A stretch of 64,000 nt of DNA, taken from contig KB722741.1 in the NCBI GenBank assembly GCA_000349905.1, positions 957,392-1,021,391 on the forward strand, written 5' to 3'. The notes beneath the pieces were generated by a model that was not told the origin of the DNA, searched no databases, and was given only the letters and a program-made list of their open reading frames with translations. Shown here in pieces: positions 24,399 to 37,917 of this stretch; the first letter of the stretch is position 1, and each line of letters opens with the position of its first letter. Source of the DNA: Volvariella volvacea V23 (Eukaryota; Basidiomycota; Agaricomycetes; Agaricales; Pluteaceae). The position numbers and the translations under genes were made by a program.

Positions 24399-25837
24399 GC
24401 AGCGGTGTGCAGTAGACCGAGCGACCTAGAAGGAGCGATATGACTCCTCCACAAGATCGCGCCGACCTGGTGTTGCAGCCCCTTGCGTAAAGGCTGGCTC
24501 GAGAAGTTGGCGAGGGTTGTCGAGACTGGAGGCTGCGTACGCTTGATAAGAGGGCCTTTGTGCGGCTACGGGCGACGACGAGCAGACGGGTTGGGGTAAC
24601 GTTGACGAGGAGCGGATAAGGATAAGGAATGCATTGCTGACTAAGCCGGCTCCGAACCCCTCCCGAAGCATTCCCGCGCACGTTCGTCCCCAACGCCACC
24701 TCGAACGTTGAGCAGCGCTGAAATGCCAGGGTTTGAGATCGTTCAGAACGATGTGCGCATGTCTCGTGTACCGTCTCGCATGCATGCACGTTGGCGCCAC
24801 TCGTTTCTCACCCCTAGACCTTGCAATCGCACGCACGGGCCTCGACCACATACGCCCTCAATCTGCGATGTACAGCCACCGCCTTCGAGAAATGCCACCG
24901 AAACCGAGACTAACCTGGTCGACTGCGCTCTGCTGTCCGTTGTCGTCGACAATTGCGGTGAAGTGCTGGCAGACCACATGATATTCGGTTATGTCGAGGC
25001 ATTCAGTGGTGCTGTCCGGTAGTGAACACATCCGCATCCGGGGTATGAGGAACGGGTCGCACATGGCAGTACGCCCTGGGTTAAAAAAAGATAAACGCTC
25101 AATCTGAACAACATCCCAACGTTATCTACCTGCCTTTTTGGATGCCGAATTTATTCTTCCAGACGTAAGGGGCCTGGAAAATCGCGAGTAAGTGACGTTT
25201 TCCTTGCATAGATAGGCAGGGTCGGTCTAAATAGGCAACTCCAGGCAATTGTGTGCTCTAAACGGCTGCGCTCCGCAGTGTTCGGAAGTCCTCGACGCTT
25301 TTATGGGGGCCTGCATGCTTTCCGCCTTCCGAATGCAGTGCACTCGTTTAGACAATCTGCTTATGCACTATCCGCACGTCCGGATTGTGCTGTTCACCAT
25401 TAGCCTCGAACCTGCATAGGTTCGTATCTCATGCTCGCCGTATTTTATGATATTCAGACGACTTTTCTGTAGGATATTACGCGTTTCGTAGTAACCGGAG
25501 TCGCAAGGCGGAATCAAGGCGGAAAATTGCAATAGTGGGATCAAAACCAGCACGTACGAGGGGGCTGACCCACAAGCCGAATCTGTCGACGGTTGTACGT
25601 ACGCCATCCGCAGTTGGGGCTACCCTGCAAATCTGCTCCAACACAGCCCTTCACAGTTTGTCACTACTTCGTGTCGAGCCTGCGAATCGTGCCAAGACCG
25701 CTTCATTCCTAGTTGAAGCAAAGGGCAATGGCTCCAGCATTGCCGGCTCGCTGCGGAATGTCGTTGTAAACCCCATGTGGAAAAGTTGTGGCCCTTTTCA
25801 TGCCCTCCATTATTCGTGCATAGCGCCGCGTTGAGCA
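24399..25837. other. Spacer without a supported gene
   Basis: This lies between the divergently transcribed IBtk-like and first RTA1 genes. Overlapping open frames on both strands at 24426-25020 have no domain-like features. Nothing else was seen. Confidence 0.45.
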
Positions 25838-25843
25838 GTATAT
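25838..25843 (+). promoter_or_regulatory. TATA element of RTA1 copy 1
   Basis: The sequence GTATAT starts 89 bp before the start codon. The same hexamer lies 91-92 bp before the start codons of both other RTA1 copies, which makes a real TATA box likely. Confidence 0.55.
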
Positions 25844-25926
25844 CAGGGGGCAATCTCTGACTCAACTTTTCCTCACTTCCCCACCTCCAGTGCTTTTCTC
25901 CACTCGGCCTCTGCGACTCATTTGCC

Positions 25927-27382
25927 ATGCCTGCCATCGCTGAAGCTATCAACCACTACGTGCAGTTGCAAGCACGACAGGACGACTCGTACAATGGTGC
26001 CCTCGACGAATCGCCATACGGGTATACCCCCACCCGATGGATTTGCATCCTGTTCCTCGTCCTGTTTGGACTCTCAACTCGTGCGTTCGCCTCGACGGTT
26101 TCCTCGTCGCCTAAGAACTATTTATACTGACTCCACATAGTACTCCACACCGGCCAGGCAATACGGTACAGAACATGGTTCATGTTCCTCACGGTCATTT
26201 TGGGTGGTGCCGGTGAGATCCTCGGCTGGGCTGGAAGGCTTTGGAGCAACCTCAATATCGATCATGAGATGCCTTTCATGATCCAGTGAGTTTATCTTTT
26301 CATTAAGCACCACGAGACCTTTTGTGACTCATAGCGACCTCAGAATCTCTACGACGATCATTTCACCGACATTCATTCTTGGCGCCAACTTCATCATCTT
26401 CGGCCGCATTGTTGATATGTTGGGAAGCTCGTACAGCAGACTGCGCCCTAGACTTTGTAAGTGTCCACCCTTCCCCCAGTCGGTTCAAATCCTAATGCGC
26501 TTTTGAATAGACGCCATTATCTTCCTCACTTGCGTAAGTTCCCTATGGACCCGTTAAAAATGGCCAGAATTTGACCTGGGCATTGCTTATCCAGGATATC
26601 GTCTCCCTCGTCGTACAAGGAGCCGGTGGTGGTATTGCCTCCGCTGCCGATGACTACGATGGTGCCATGGTTGTATGTAAATTTCCCAACTCGTCTCTTC
26701 CTCCTCTCAAAATCCCCCCGTACAACAGGGAAGCCACATCATGCTTGGCGGTATCGTCTTCCAACTCTGTGAGTCCTTCCATTTTCCGCCCACCCTTACC
26801 CCGAACTAAACGTAATCGCCCCGGAATTTTTTCTCCAGTCATCATCACCGTCTACATGTTCCTCTCTGCCGAGTTCTACATCCGCTACTACTACAACAAG
26901 CCCTTCATGGGTCGTGCCGGCCAAGATACGATTGTGCGCGGCATCTGCGATACCCGGACGATGCTCATGATTGGAGGTCTGATGTTCAACACCCTGGTTT
27001 TGTTCATTCGGTGAGTGTCGGTGCTTGGCATCAATTACGAGGCCGGCGCATTGCGCGTTCTTGCATTACTTCCTCAAATAACTGTAAACTGATATATCAA
27101 CTCACTTGCAGTGCTATCTACCGTACCATCGAGCTCGAAGACGGCTGGGATGGCCGTATCATCACTACAGAGCTGTACTTCAGTACGTTTCCGTCTATCA
27201 GCCCGCTGGTTTCACTGGTTGACCCACATTGCGCTTTTTTTATAGATGTTTTGGATGGCGCGATGATTGTCCTTGCTATCTGGACATTCAACTTCTTCCA
27301 CCCTGGTTTCCTCTTGAACGGAACATCGTCCTCAAAACCAGCAAAGTCGCAGCCCAGCAGTACCAGCCAGCTCAACTACTAG
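25927..27382 (+). CDS. RTA1-family lipid transporter, copy 1
   Basis: The RTA1/RSB1/RTM1 family are fungal seven-helix plasma membrane proteins linked to export or flip of sphingoid long-chain bases and to resistance to aminocholesterol and toxic lipids. The protein, about 310 aa, is built from nine exons; the first ends at 26080 with GLST, and later exons begin near 26141, 26344, 26511, 26595, 26730, 26839, 27112 and 27246. Family landmarks are SPYGYTPTRWICILFLVLFG, YRTWFMFLTVILGGAGEILG, RPRLYAIIFLTCDIVSLVVQ, GSHIMLGGIVFQL and FNTLVLFIRAIYRTIELEDG. The C-terminal tail is short and Ser-rich. Copies 2 and 3 (29443 and 34877) share the same exon pattern and strand, showing local duplication. 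Confidence 0.92.
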
Positions 27383-29350
27383 AGCGTTTATGATGCTTTC
27401 GAGGCCACGAGCCATATGAATTTTCCTATATCATGCCGCCATTTATCTCTCTCCATTTGGACTTAAATCATTATGACCGATATCCCTCCTAACGTTACCC
27501 GGACTCTTTGTGTATTTATAAGTATAGAAATGTTCGTTTGTATATAGGTATTTTAGTAGTACTATATATCAGTATATAGCTGTCTTTTTGTTGTGTTCAG
27601 AGCTATGTGCTCTGTACGTTACTCAACCATTCGTTACGATTAGCATGCCTTTGATTAGCATTTCTCATCCTAATACCAACTTTTTAACGGTCCATTTTTT
27701 TTGCTTCCCAACGTGTTGGACAGCCTCTCTGGACAACTCTTAGTGTTAACAACTAGCTATCCACGACGATGCCCCTCTTGCGCGGACTCGCTTTCTGGAA
27801 CGACTCCGATCCATTGAACGGATGGGAGGCGCAGTCAAATGCTTTAGCGAAGAAGCGTGAGGCCTTCTGTACAGGCTGTAGTGCATGTGGTCTTGGTACA
27901 TTAATACGACAGCGGTATATAGAAGCAGTTGGGAGGATTGTTTCAGATTGAATTACTTACTGGCTTGGTTACAGCTACGACCTTTGCCAAACCGACTGCA
28001 GGGGGAGGGGCCTGCTGTCATTGCTTACTGCCTTGCTGTTCCTTGCCACGTTTAATGTAATTCAGGTCAGTCTTTGTGTCGCTGTGCTCAAAATATTATG
28101 TGATTGCCAGATGAGATTTCAGGTTAGGGTTACTCTCCAATTGCACTTCAATCAGGCTCTTCATTACATGGGCATAATTTATCATTTCCAGTAAATCGTA
28201 GAAAACGGACAATATATTTGCAATATAAGTATAGCTCTAGAGGGTGATGCAACGGAGAATGAAACTCTTGTTGTATGGCATCCGAGTGCAAAATCAGCAC
28301 CAGAAGCGGGGCGATCAGTTACCAGCCGTTTTGGATCATTTCTTAATAAGAAATGGAGCTCAGAATCAGGGGTAAAACCGACCGAGGAACTGTCACTCTG
28401 ATCTGGAAGCGCTGCACTCTTATGATACAAAGATCAAACCTAACGTCCATTTTCTCCTTCAGAGGTGCTTATCGCCTATTCAACGCCTTCGTTGGTTGGG
28501 CAAATTCAATAGTAGAAGAAATAGAAATCTGGAGATTTTTTACTATTGAACTCGCCCGGTCTCAGGACGACCTTGAGTCGGTAAAGTAAAGAAACGAAAA
28601 CAACAACCGGTGGGATTTGTGCGTAGCAGAGGGCCGGACTCGGAACTGGAATTACCGACGGGAACTTCCGAAGACGCTGATGAACTCGTTTCCAACCAAT
28701 AAATCCAAATAGCTTGCTGCGTATATGAAAAAGAGCAACAGCAATTGTTGCCAGGATGGCAATAATTGCGATGCATACACGAGCAGGTCTGAACTGGTTA
28801 GGGCCCAATTGCTCGCACTGTGGAGCGTGTCGGGCTGCCGGCGGTAATTCGCTCCTAGCGATGTCTGGATACGAGCTTATCTGCTTAGGCGTGTTCCTCT
28901 CTTCCCGGGAAATGTTACCTCGCATAGCGCTGACATCTGGCAGGCCATTTATGGACTCTTCAACCAAGCGACATATATTGAAGATACTATTAACAATACC
29001 AATAGACATTGAAATCCTGATCCTTTGTCTTTATTCATGCCACAAAAGGCACGAAAATCGTCATAACTTACGAGTATGTATGTTATCGACGAATCGGAAG
29101 AAAAGGGGTCGTGTATGCTCCCGTCCGCAGCAATTACTTCCCATGCCACCCATCAAGAACTCAGTTTCTCAATTGCTGGCATAGCTTCACGCTGCAGATC
29201 GAGGCAGGGCGCTGTCAGTCCTGATGACGATCCTTTCTGCTTGTCTTGTGTGTGCATTGCATGTTTACTGCGGAGATCATGTTCTCGCCCTCGCATCGAG
29301 CATAACCCCATCCAAATGCTACATAGCGGCTAAGTTCGGTCGCTTCAGGT
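27383..29350. other. Spacer between RTA1 copies 1 and 2
   Basis: About 2 kb with no supported gene. A minus-strand frame at 28506-29009 (167 codons) contains one possible membrane helix, ARVCIAIIAILATIAVALFH, but has no recognisable domain, and an overlapping plus-strand frame is almost as long. I consider it doubtful. Confidence 0.35.
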
Positions 29351-29352
29351 GG

Positions 29353-29357
29353 TATAT
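29353..29357 (+). promoter_or_regulatory. TATA element of RTA1 copy 2
   Basis: TATAT within GGTATATGAA lies 90 bp upstream of the start codon at 29443, at the same spacing as in the other two copies. Confidence 0.5.
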
Positions 29358-29442
29358 GAAGGCGGATATGCTGGCCCCGCTCCTTCACTCAACCGCTTCG
29401 TCTCCTTTTTCCCCTTTCTCGAAGGAATCCACCGCGCTACAT

Positions 29443-30836
29443 ATGCCTATTGTCTCTAATACCCTTTCCGTGATTGCTCATCTTCACACACGAGATGAAC
29501 CCCCGGTAGCTCAACGTTCACCTTATGGATATGTCCCAACTCAGTGGATCTGCATTTTATTCCTCGTCCTCTTTGGTCTCTCGACTTGTAGGTGCCTTTT
29601 ACCACTCTCTTTCTTCTTGATACTCACCCGCTACAGTACTTCATGTCGGCCAAGCAATCCGCTACAGAACCTGGTTCATTTTCCCGACCGTATTCTTGGG
29701 GGGTGTGGGCGAGATCCTAGGCTGGTCTGGAAGACTGTGGAGCTACTTCAACGTCACTTATGATATACCCTTTATGATCCAGTAAGTCCCATTTTTTAGT
29801 CTCTCTGACAAGTGAGCTGGGGTAACATCTTTCATTAATTTACAGAATATCCACCACAATCATTTCACCTACGTTCATTCTTGCTGCGAGTTTTATCATT
29901 TTTGGCCGCGTAGTCGACATCCTAGGCAGTTCGTATAGTCGGTTGCGCCCAAAACTTTGTGAGCCGTTCCACCCTTATTCCCGCCTAGACTTGGTTTGAC
30001 CTGCTACATTTCCAGATGCCATTATATTTCTTACAGGCGTATGTTTTCCTCAGAAAGTGAGGGGGCAACAGTACCAACACAGCTATCTAGGATACAATTT
30101 CTCTCGTTGTCCAGGGAGTTGGTGGTGGACTTGCATCAGCTGCTGAAACTCATGAGGATGCCCTGACAGTGCGTAGTCAAGTTGCTGAAGTTTTACTTTC
30201 TTGCTGACGACCTGCAACTCCTGTAGGGTAGCCACATCATGCTCGGTGGTATCGCCTTCCAGCTCGGTAAGTCCGCCTATACCGTCTGCCTCCTCTTTTA
30301 GTAGCGCTTATAATCTCCCGAACTACAAATAATCCAGCGATCATCGTATTCTACATGTTCCTCTCGACCGAATTCTACTACCGCTACTTCTACAACAAGC
30401 CCTTTATGAACCGCGCTGGTCAAACGACAATTGTGCGCGGTGAATGCGATACCCGAATGGGATGGATGATTGCTGCCTTGATTTTCAATACCTTGGTGCT
30501 GTTCATTCGGTGGGTTATCTCATTGCCTTCAATTAAATGTAAGATAATCGACTTCTTTTGTCCGTTAGTGCTATCTATCGTACCATCGAGCTTGAGGATG
30601 GCTGGGACGGCCGCATTATTACTACGGAACTATACTTCAGTATGTCCCCTTTCGTTCACCTACAAGCCCTAATTATTGATTAATAATCCACCTCTGCAGA
30701 CGTTTTGGACGGGGTCATGATCGTGCTCGCTATCTGGACGTTCAATATCTTCCACCCCGGTGTGTTCTTAAGTGGCTCAAGCAACACGAAGGAGGAGACG
30801 ACGGTATCTGGTACTGCTAGCCAGTCAATCTACTAG
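29443..30836 (+). CDS. RTA1-family lipid transporter, copy 2
   Basis: This has the same family and exon layout as copy 1. The start MPIVSNTLSVIAHLHTRDEP leads to RSPYGYVPTQWICILFLVLF, and the first exon stops in GLST just before a GTAGGT donor near 29588. Later exons carry RTWFIFPTVFLGGVGEILGW, STTIISPTFILAASFIIFGR, YRYFYNKPFMNRAGQTTIVR and the invariant ELEDGWDGRIITTELYFNVL, then a Ser/Thr-rich tail ending at the stop 30834-30836. Relative to copy 1, the loop after NKPF changes charge (RGECDTRMGW against RGICDTRTML), so the ligand or partner may differ. Helix count and length, about 300 aa, are normal for the family. Confidence 0.9.
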
Positions 30837-31772
30837 AATGCCTATCATGTAGTCGACGATGCAGGCTCTTGCCTTCTTTTTTAATCAGGACTTTCATTAT
30901 ACAGTATACAGCTCTTCCTCCCAGTTCCATTTGGCTACTTGGCCATGGGTTGAGACCTGTTGCGTTTCATAATAAATCCACCATTCGTTTATAACGCTGG
31001 CCGCGCGACCTTGATGGAAAAAAACATAGTGTGGCTCTAAAAGACCCTGACAGCCGGTTCCACACGGAGTCCCGCAAACCCAAGAAAGTGAAGCGTTAAC
31101 GTGCAAGTCGCCGAGGATAGCTTGAGTCCAATATCCACAGTAGAAGGGTGGCTTACACGCTGAGCGTAATTGCGGGAGAAGATATCCAACGTTTCTTTCA
31201 TGCTAACCGACTGATTGCCGTAAGGGCCGTTTGTCATTTACCTGTCTGAGCTGTACAATCATGAGGCCGTACATTCTCTGATAGCTGATTCGAAGAATTT
31301 CTTGTAAAGCTATCAGATAACAAAAGAACAGGGGACAATTCGACCTCGATTCACCCGCGAGGATGCTACGCATAGTGAACAAAATACTGTTCGGGATAGA
31401 CGACACAGCCCTCCCCTCGACAGATTAAGGCGGCCCCCTGATGCCGTAACTGTCTCCTAATACATCCACGGTACACAAGACGGCGTGCAGGGGCTGTGCC
31501 CATGCGACCAGTGCCCATTCGACTCGCGTGTAGTGTCATACATCTTTGTCCGCAGTTCGAGGTCCCTGCCTTCGGTAATATAGATCCTATACAAGTAAGC
31601 AAAAGGCAAAAGTAAAATGGTGAGATAATTGTTGTTACGTGAGTTACATGCAACCTGAATACAAACGACACAGGACCGGAATGTTGGAGGGCGGACACGA
31701 AATATTCGTCCTTATATATGAATCGGCTCACCGTAGTTCTTTACCTAGCCATGCATAAAACCAACCTCACGC
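30837..31772. other. Spacer without a supported gene
   Basis: Lies between convergent RTA1 copy 2 and the F-box gene. Only short frames with no protein features. Confidence 0.45.
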
Positions 31773-33473
31773 CTAGAATTCAAAGCCGCGGACAGGGGAG
31801 CGCCATACTGCCCCTCGAACGTACTTGACCGTAATACTAGTTTCCTTTCCTACATTATGCTTAAATTCGCTGTCAAGCTCCTCGAGCCCCTTGATCAACG
31901 ATAGTTCTCCTAATGCCTTCGTCTCGTGATAGATCGACAACCTATCTACAAACCGGCCGCATGCGAGCCTATGAGCCAAGAACCTTCGTAACAACTGCTG
32001 ATCTATATTTTCGATGCTTGGTGCGGTACGAAATCCCAAATAGCGTAAATCAGGGAAGAATGACGCAGCGAACGCTCGACAGGACATGCAGGCCCTTATA
32101 GGTGAATTAGGACCTGTCTGCAAATGGGTCGCATATCGAATGCAATTGCACGATGGGAGGAAAGAATTTAGGAAGGTGGTGTATAGCCAGTGTTTTCGAT
32201 CAAATGTGATACGGAGGTGCCGAAGTGAAGGGAACTTCGACAGTGACGACATGAAGGTTACCAAATCACCTTCAGAAGGGGTCCCCCAGACCATCTCGAC
32301 GGACTGTAACTTGTCCAAAGGAATTGTTGCGAGGAAACGAGAGAATGATGTGACACCTGATGGCCACATGATTCGAATCATCTTGTCATCGGGGTCATCA
32401 GAGGAAAGGAGTTCGAAACCATTCACCACACCATCTGTGGTTAAAACGAATTGCGGATGTGATTCGTTGGGTGGATCGACCGTCAGAACTTGGGTATTGG
32501 ACCAGACGCTTGTCAATTCTTTGATGAGAAGTGATAGCGTTGGTGAGGTTTTTTCTGGGTCGAGGTAAATGTATAACCGAGCGAGATGTGGAAAACTTGC
32601 ATAAGAAAGGAATTTTGCACACTCGTTCTCGGATTCATGGGCGAGTTCAAGCTTCTCCAGTGTTAGGATAGAGATATCAGGTAACGAAAGCGGTCGTTGC
32701 CAGTTCGTTTTTGTCGCCATTTGCGTAAGGACCCTTTGTAGAACAAGATGTCGCAAATTTGTCAACGACGACAGCATTCTGTAAAAGCGTGGTATCGATG
32801 GGAGGTTATCTATCTTCAAATCCTGGAGTTTGAGTGTCACGAGAGACGGAGAAATGAAGGCGTCAGAGAAGCGATTGTACTTGAGGTCCAAATATTGCAG
32901 GTTAAAAGTCGGCTTCCAGCTCCTATACATCCACTCGCAGCTCCATATCGTCAGCTTCTTCAGTGGAGATGCTGAAAGGTCTAGTTGGTCTACCCAGACG
33001 TCGTGTCTAGGCATTCGAGAGTCGTAGCAGTGGAATTCAGTGACACGGCCTACAGCGTCTATTAACTCGGAGAGTGTGTTGATCGGATCTTTCGGTTTAA
33101 AAACGCAATTAATATTTAGAGCAAGAGAGGCTCTGTGCGAACGAAGAACGAAATTTTTGATCCAGAACGGGGACATGTCAGGAATATGTATTGTGGTCCA
33201 CATGAGGGGATTGTCGATAGAAATTGCCCGCCACAGATGGCAGACATGAGTGAATTGAATCCAAGAGCGTGGTGAACATGGCCTGTCTGGAAGTAGTTCC
33301 ACCATGATGCGCAAGAGAACTTCCTCGGGAAGCTGGTTTATCGGAGCGAGCGCATTCCAGCGCCGTAGAAGATGACAGATTTGACGTTTTAAACGCCAAA
33401 TCTTCATGTCAATCTCCATCCGCTCGGCTTCAATGCTTGAACCTGCCAATGACCCCAGCACCAAAGATGACAT
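31773..33473 (-). CDS. F-box protein, intronless
   Basis: A single 566-codon exon. The N-terminus has a short coil (MEIDMKIWRLKRQICHLLRR), then the F-box core NQLPEEVLLRIMVELLPD and FTHVCHLWRAISIDNPLMWT at about residues 45-95. The remainder forms leucine-rich segments: LDLSASPLKKLTIWSCEW, NLQYLDLKYNRFSD, LVTLKLQDLKIDNLP, LTNLRHLVLQRVLTQ and FPSLRHLRITFDRKHW. It would be an SCF ubiquitin ligase adaptor by analogy; its target is unknown. The coil-plus-F-box-plus-LRR design is one of the most expanded in Agaricomycetes. It sits on the opposite strand between RTA1 copies 2 and 3, and the lack of introns contrasts with every other large gene nearby. Confidence 0.88.
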   Translation of the reverse strand: MSSLVLGSLAGSSIEAERMEIDMKIWRLKRQICHLLRRWNALAPINQLPEEVLLRIMVELLPDRPCSPRSWIQFTHVCHLWRAISIDNPLMWTTIHIPDMSPFWIKNFVLRSHRASLALNINCVFKPKDPINTLSELIDAVGRVTEFHCYDSRMPRHDVWVDQLDLSASPLKKLTIWSCEWMYRSWKPTFNLQYLDLKYNRFSDAFISPSLVTLKLQDLKIDNLPSIPRFYRMLSSLTNLRHLVLQRVLTQMATKTNWQRPLSLPDISILTLEKLELAHESENECAKFLSYASFPHLARLYIYLDPEKTSPTLSLLIKELTSVWSNTQVLTVDPPNESHPQFVLTTDGVVNGFELLSSDDPDDKMIRIMWPSGVTSFSRFLATIPLDKLQSVEMVWGTPSEGDLVTFMSSLSKFPSLRHLRITFDRKHWLYTTFLNSFLPSCNCIRYATHLQTGPNSPIRACMSCRAFAASFFPDLRYLGFRTAPSIENIDQQLLRRFLAHRLACGRFVDRLSIYHETKALGELSLIKGLEELDSEFKHNVGKETSITVKYVRGAVWRSPVRGFEF

Positions 33474-34784
33474 CTCTTAAGCCTATGTACAATGTACCAG
33501 AGCAGCACTAGTGACCTATGCCATGTCTGAAGTCGACTTTGCTTTTCGTTGAGTCAAGGATGATGGGGCGTACCTTCTGCTGCGTTCGAGGTGCTGGTGT
33601 GGCGGCAGGCTGTGATGCCTCCGCGTGCACGCCAACATACCCATCAGTTTACGTGTGTTTGGTTGCTGTCTTCACCTGCGCCTGATGCTTGGTCAACCCT
33701 CCAGGCAGAGTACAAGAACACCAACTAGACCAGAGCTCCTTGTGTATTTTGTTTTAAGGTGACTCGGATACCAGAAATCCATTGATTTAACCCGGAAGTA
33801 GCCGAGACCCTTGATACAGCAAATCGACATCGATACGTTACCTTGCCATGCGAGACCTCGAGATTCGACAGGATTGCCCGGCTTTCAGCTTCATATCCCA
33901 TCCCCGAAGCGACCGAAGAGGCCGATCCGCAGTGAGGTAGGAGCGCCGGCGGTCCAGCGATTAGGGCTGAAGCATTCCAGAATGAGTTATGAGTATGCAT
34001 ATCCCGGCGCCGCCATTTCTCCTATCAGAACTCTGTACGCTGCACTAGTATCCTCAAAGGTTTCTTGTCTGACCAGCCTCCGCAGTAGCATCCAAATGAT
34101 GTAGAATCCCTTATTTGTGCTTTCCACCAATACTGAAAGTTGGCACAGCGTGAACGAAAATAAAGCCGGAGTCTATCGCTTTCAACCCTCCGGAATGATC
34201 AGCATTACCTGACGAAAATGACGTTTTTCAGGGTAAACCCCATCAATCGGCGTCCCAAACCCTCGTGCTCGAGCTGTCGGCGACCGTTGCCCAATGGTGA
34301 TGCGTCGCTTATTCAGCCTGCTTATGCCTATTGACACCATACCGGGATTTGCTACCCAGCATAGCCATCAAAGTTACAAAGGTCCGTCGCTTTTTATTGA
34401 TCGATACTCCTTGAATAGAGTATACTAAGAAGAGAGCTCATGAATCTAATAGATGATTGGATTATATGCCACGAACTACCACAAACGTATGCCCCAGTTG
34501 ACTAGGGGGATCCCCAACCCGTGAATCTAAATAGCTGATCGCCTAAAAAATCAAAGATAAGAAGTGCGTTACTCATCGACAATTGAACGCTTCTTAACCA
34601 TCAACAGGCACACTACCTTATTAGGATTGCCTTGCCCATAAGTTTCTTCGGGGCTGCCAAGCCTCTACGAATCCCGGTTGATAAAACAACCGCACCTTCT
34701 GTTCAACTCGCTGTTGCCTGCGGGAGTTGTGTTCTAAACTCCTTGTTGGACTTGACATCCCACGGGGCATTATCGCTTAGAACA
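33474..34784. other. Spacer without a supported gene
   Basis: Lies upstream of both the F-box gene (minus) and RTA1 copy 3 (plus). Nothing recognisable. Confidence 0.45.
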
Positions 34785-34790
34785 GTATAT
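34785..34790 (+). promoter_or_regulatory. TATA element of RTA1 copy 3
   Basis: GTATAT in the context AACAGTATATTAG starts 92 bp before the start codon. Copies 1 and 3 also share CTGACTCAA about 20-25 bp further on, near a likely transcription start. Confidence 0.55.
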
Positions 34791-34876
34791 TAGCAAGCAC
34801 GCCCTGACTCAAGCCCCCTTCCCCACCCATCCCATCTCATCCCATTCTTTCTCGTTCTCGTTCACGTGTGCTGCAC

Positions 34877-36325
34877 ATGCCTGCTGTGTCTGATACCATT
34901 TCGACATTCCTGCAACATCAAGCAAGGCAAGAGGCTCCACAGCAGGAACACTCGCCGTATGGATATGTTCCCACCCAGTGGATCTGTATTCTTTTCCTCG
35001 TCCTTTTTGGTCTCTCGACTCGTAAGCTCCTCCCATTAACCCCTTATCTCCTCGACACTCACCCGACGCAGTAATCCATGGAGGACAGGGACTTCGATAC
35101 AGAACGTGGTTCGTCTTCCCTACGATATTCCTGGGTGGCATCGGAGAAATTCTAGGATGGGCAGGAAGGCTGTGGAGCAATATTAACGTCAGTCATAGGA
35201 TACCATTTATGATCCAGTAAGTCACTCACTTTACCCAATCTTCACTGAGGCTTTGTTGTTGGGTCCTGGGACGTTCTGACGATGCACAGAATATCCACCA
35301 CGGTTTTTTCGCCCACATTCATCATCGCGGCAAACTTTATCATCTTCGGTCGTATAGTCAGTATCCTCGGGAGTTCGTACAGTAGGCTCCGTCCTAAGCT
35401 TTGTAAGTCATCGACCGACGCTGCACATCAAGCCCGTCACTAAATTGGTATTGTACCTAGACGCCATCGTTTTCCTTTCCGGAGTAAGTTCGCTGCCTAA
35501 AACTCTAGTGATGCAGACGGTCCTTACAAAACACCCAGGACGTCGTTTCCTTCTGTATTCAAGGTGCTGGTGGCGGTATCGCCGCCGCCGCCGAAACCCA
35601 CGACGCAATCATGCGTGTAAGTACTACTACCATCCTCGCTTCAACCCACTCAAGCCCATCCTATCTATAGGGAAGCCACATCATGCTTGCTGGTATAGCC
35701 TTCCAACTCGGTAAAGCCAAATCCATCTCCCCACTCCCAATCGCCCCGTTCTAATGCCACTCTAGGCGTCCTTGTCATCTACATCTTCCTCTCCGCCGAG
35801 TTCTACTATCGCTACTTCAACAACAAGCCGTTCACAAACCGCCCCAACGAAGCCTCGATTTTGCGCGGGGAGTTTGACAGCCGTGTCAAGTGGATGGTCG
35901 GGGCGTTGTCGTTTAACACTTTGGTCTTGTTCATCCGGTGAGTTTTCACCTCGTCCCCCATCATTTCCCCCAGAGCCCTTGGCCTGATTAGTACCTCGCG
36001 TAACTAACCCACCCTATCAGAGCAATCTACCGTACAATCGAACTCGAAGACGGCTGGGATGGCCGTATCATCACCACAGAGTTATACTTCAGTACGTCAT
36101 CCCTCATGTGTCATCCGGAGATTCACTCCGCCTAACGAAATATTTCCCCCCACAGACGTTCTGGACGGTGCGATGATTGTCCTCGCTATCTGGACGTTCA
36201 ACTTCTTCCATCCTGGTTTCTTCTTGGGTGGCAGGTCAGCTGCAAAGCCAGTGGACTCTGCGCGTAGCAGTACTACTGCCACTGCCACTGAGCTAACGGC
36301 TAGGGAATTAAACCCCAAGGTTTAA
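34877..36325 (+). CDS. RTA1-family lipid transporter, copy 3
   Basis: The start MPAVSDTISTFLQHQARQEA is followed by HSPYGYVPTQWICILFLVLF. Exon borders match copies 1 and 2: GLST before the first intron, the split Gln before ISTTVFSPTFIIAANFIIFG, and FIR before AIYRTIELEDGWDGR. It is the most diverged copy in the loop after NKPF (TNRPNEASILRGEFDSRVKW) and has a Thr/Ser/Ala-rich C-terminal tail ending LNPKV. The ATG at 34877 was chosen because the frame further upstream begins only with a GTG. Its 3' end faces the convergent TGS1 gene, 249 bp away. Confidence 0.9.
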
Positions 36326-36574
36326 TTCCTATCCGTGGATATATTGTAGTGACTTCCAGTCCTATACTTTTATGACATATATTGTTCTAGCTGTCTCCGT
36401 GCTCTTACTCCTCGTATTTATCGTTGTAGAGTCGCGCATGTGCATACAGGTCACCTTAGCGCCCCATTTCTAAATTTTACTTCTTCGGCCCACATGGACT
36501 CTGCATATTTTATCACCAATTACATACTCGCTCATTATTTCTGCACATCTGTCGTTACACTGCTTGTAGGCTAT

Positions 36575-37917
<1,343 letters not shown>

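Noticed and set aside
25370..25470. Possible tRNA because of GTTCG-type motifs
   Set aside because: No acceptor or anticodon stem could be formed around it.
28506..29009. 167-codon minus-strand frame with a possible helix
   Set aside because: No domain, no splice partners, and overlapping plus-strand frames of similar length.
32086..32568. 160-codon plus-strand frame
   Set aside because: Antisense to the intronless F-box gene, which has clear motifs on the minus strand.
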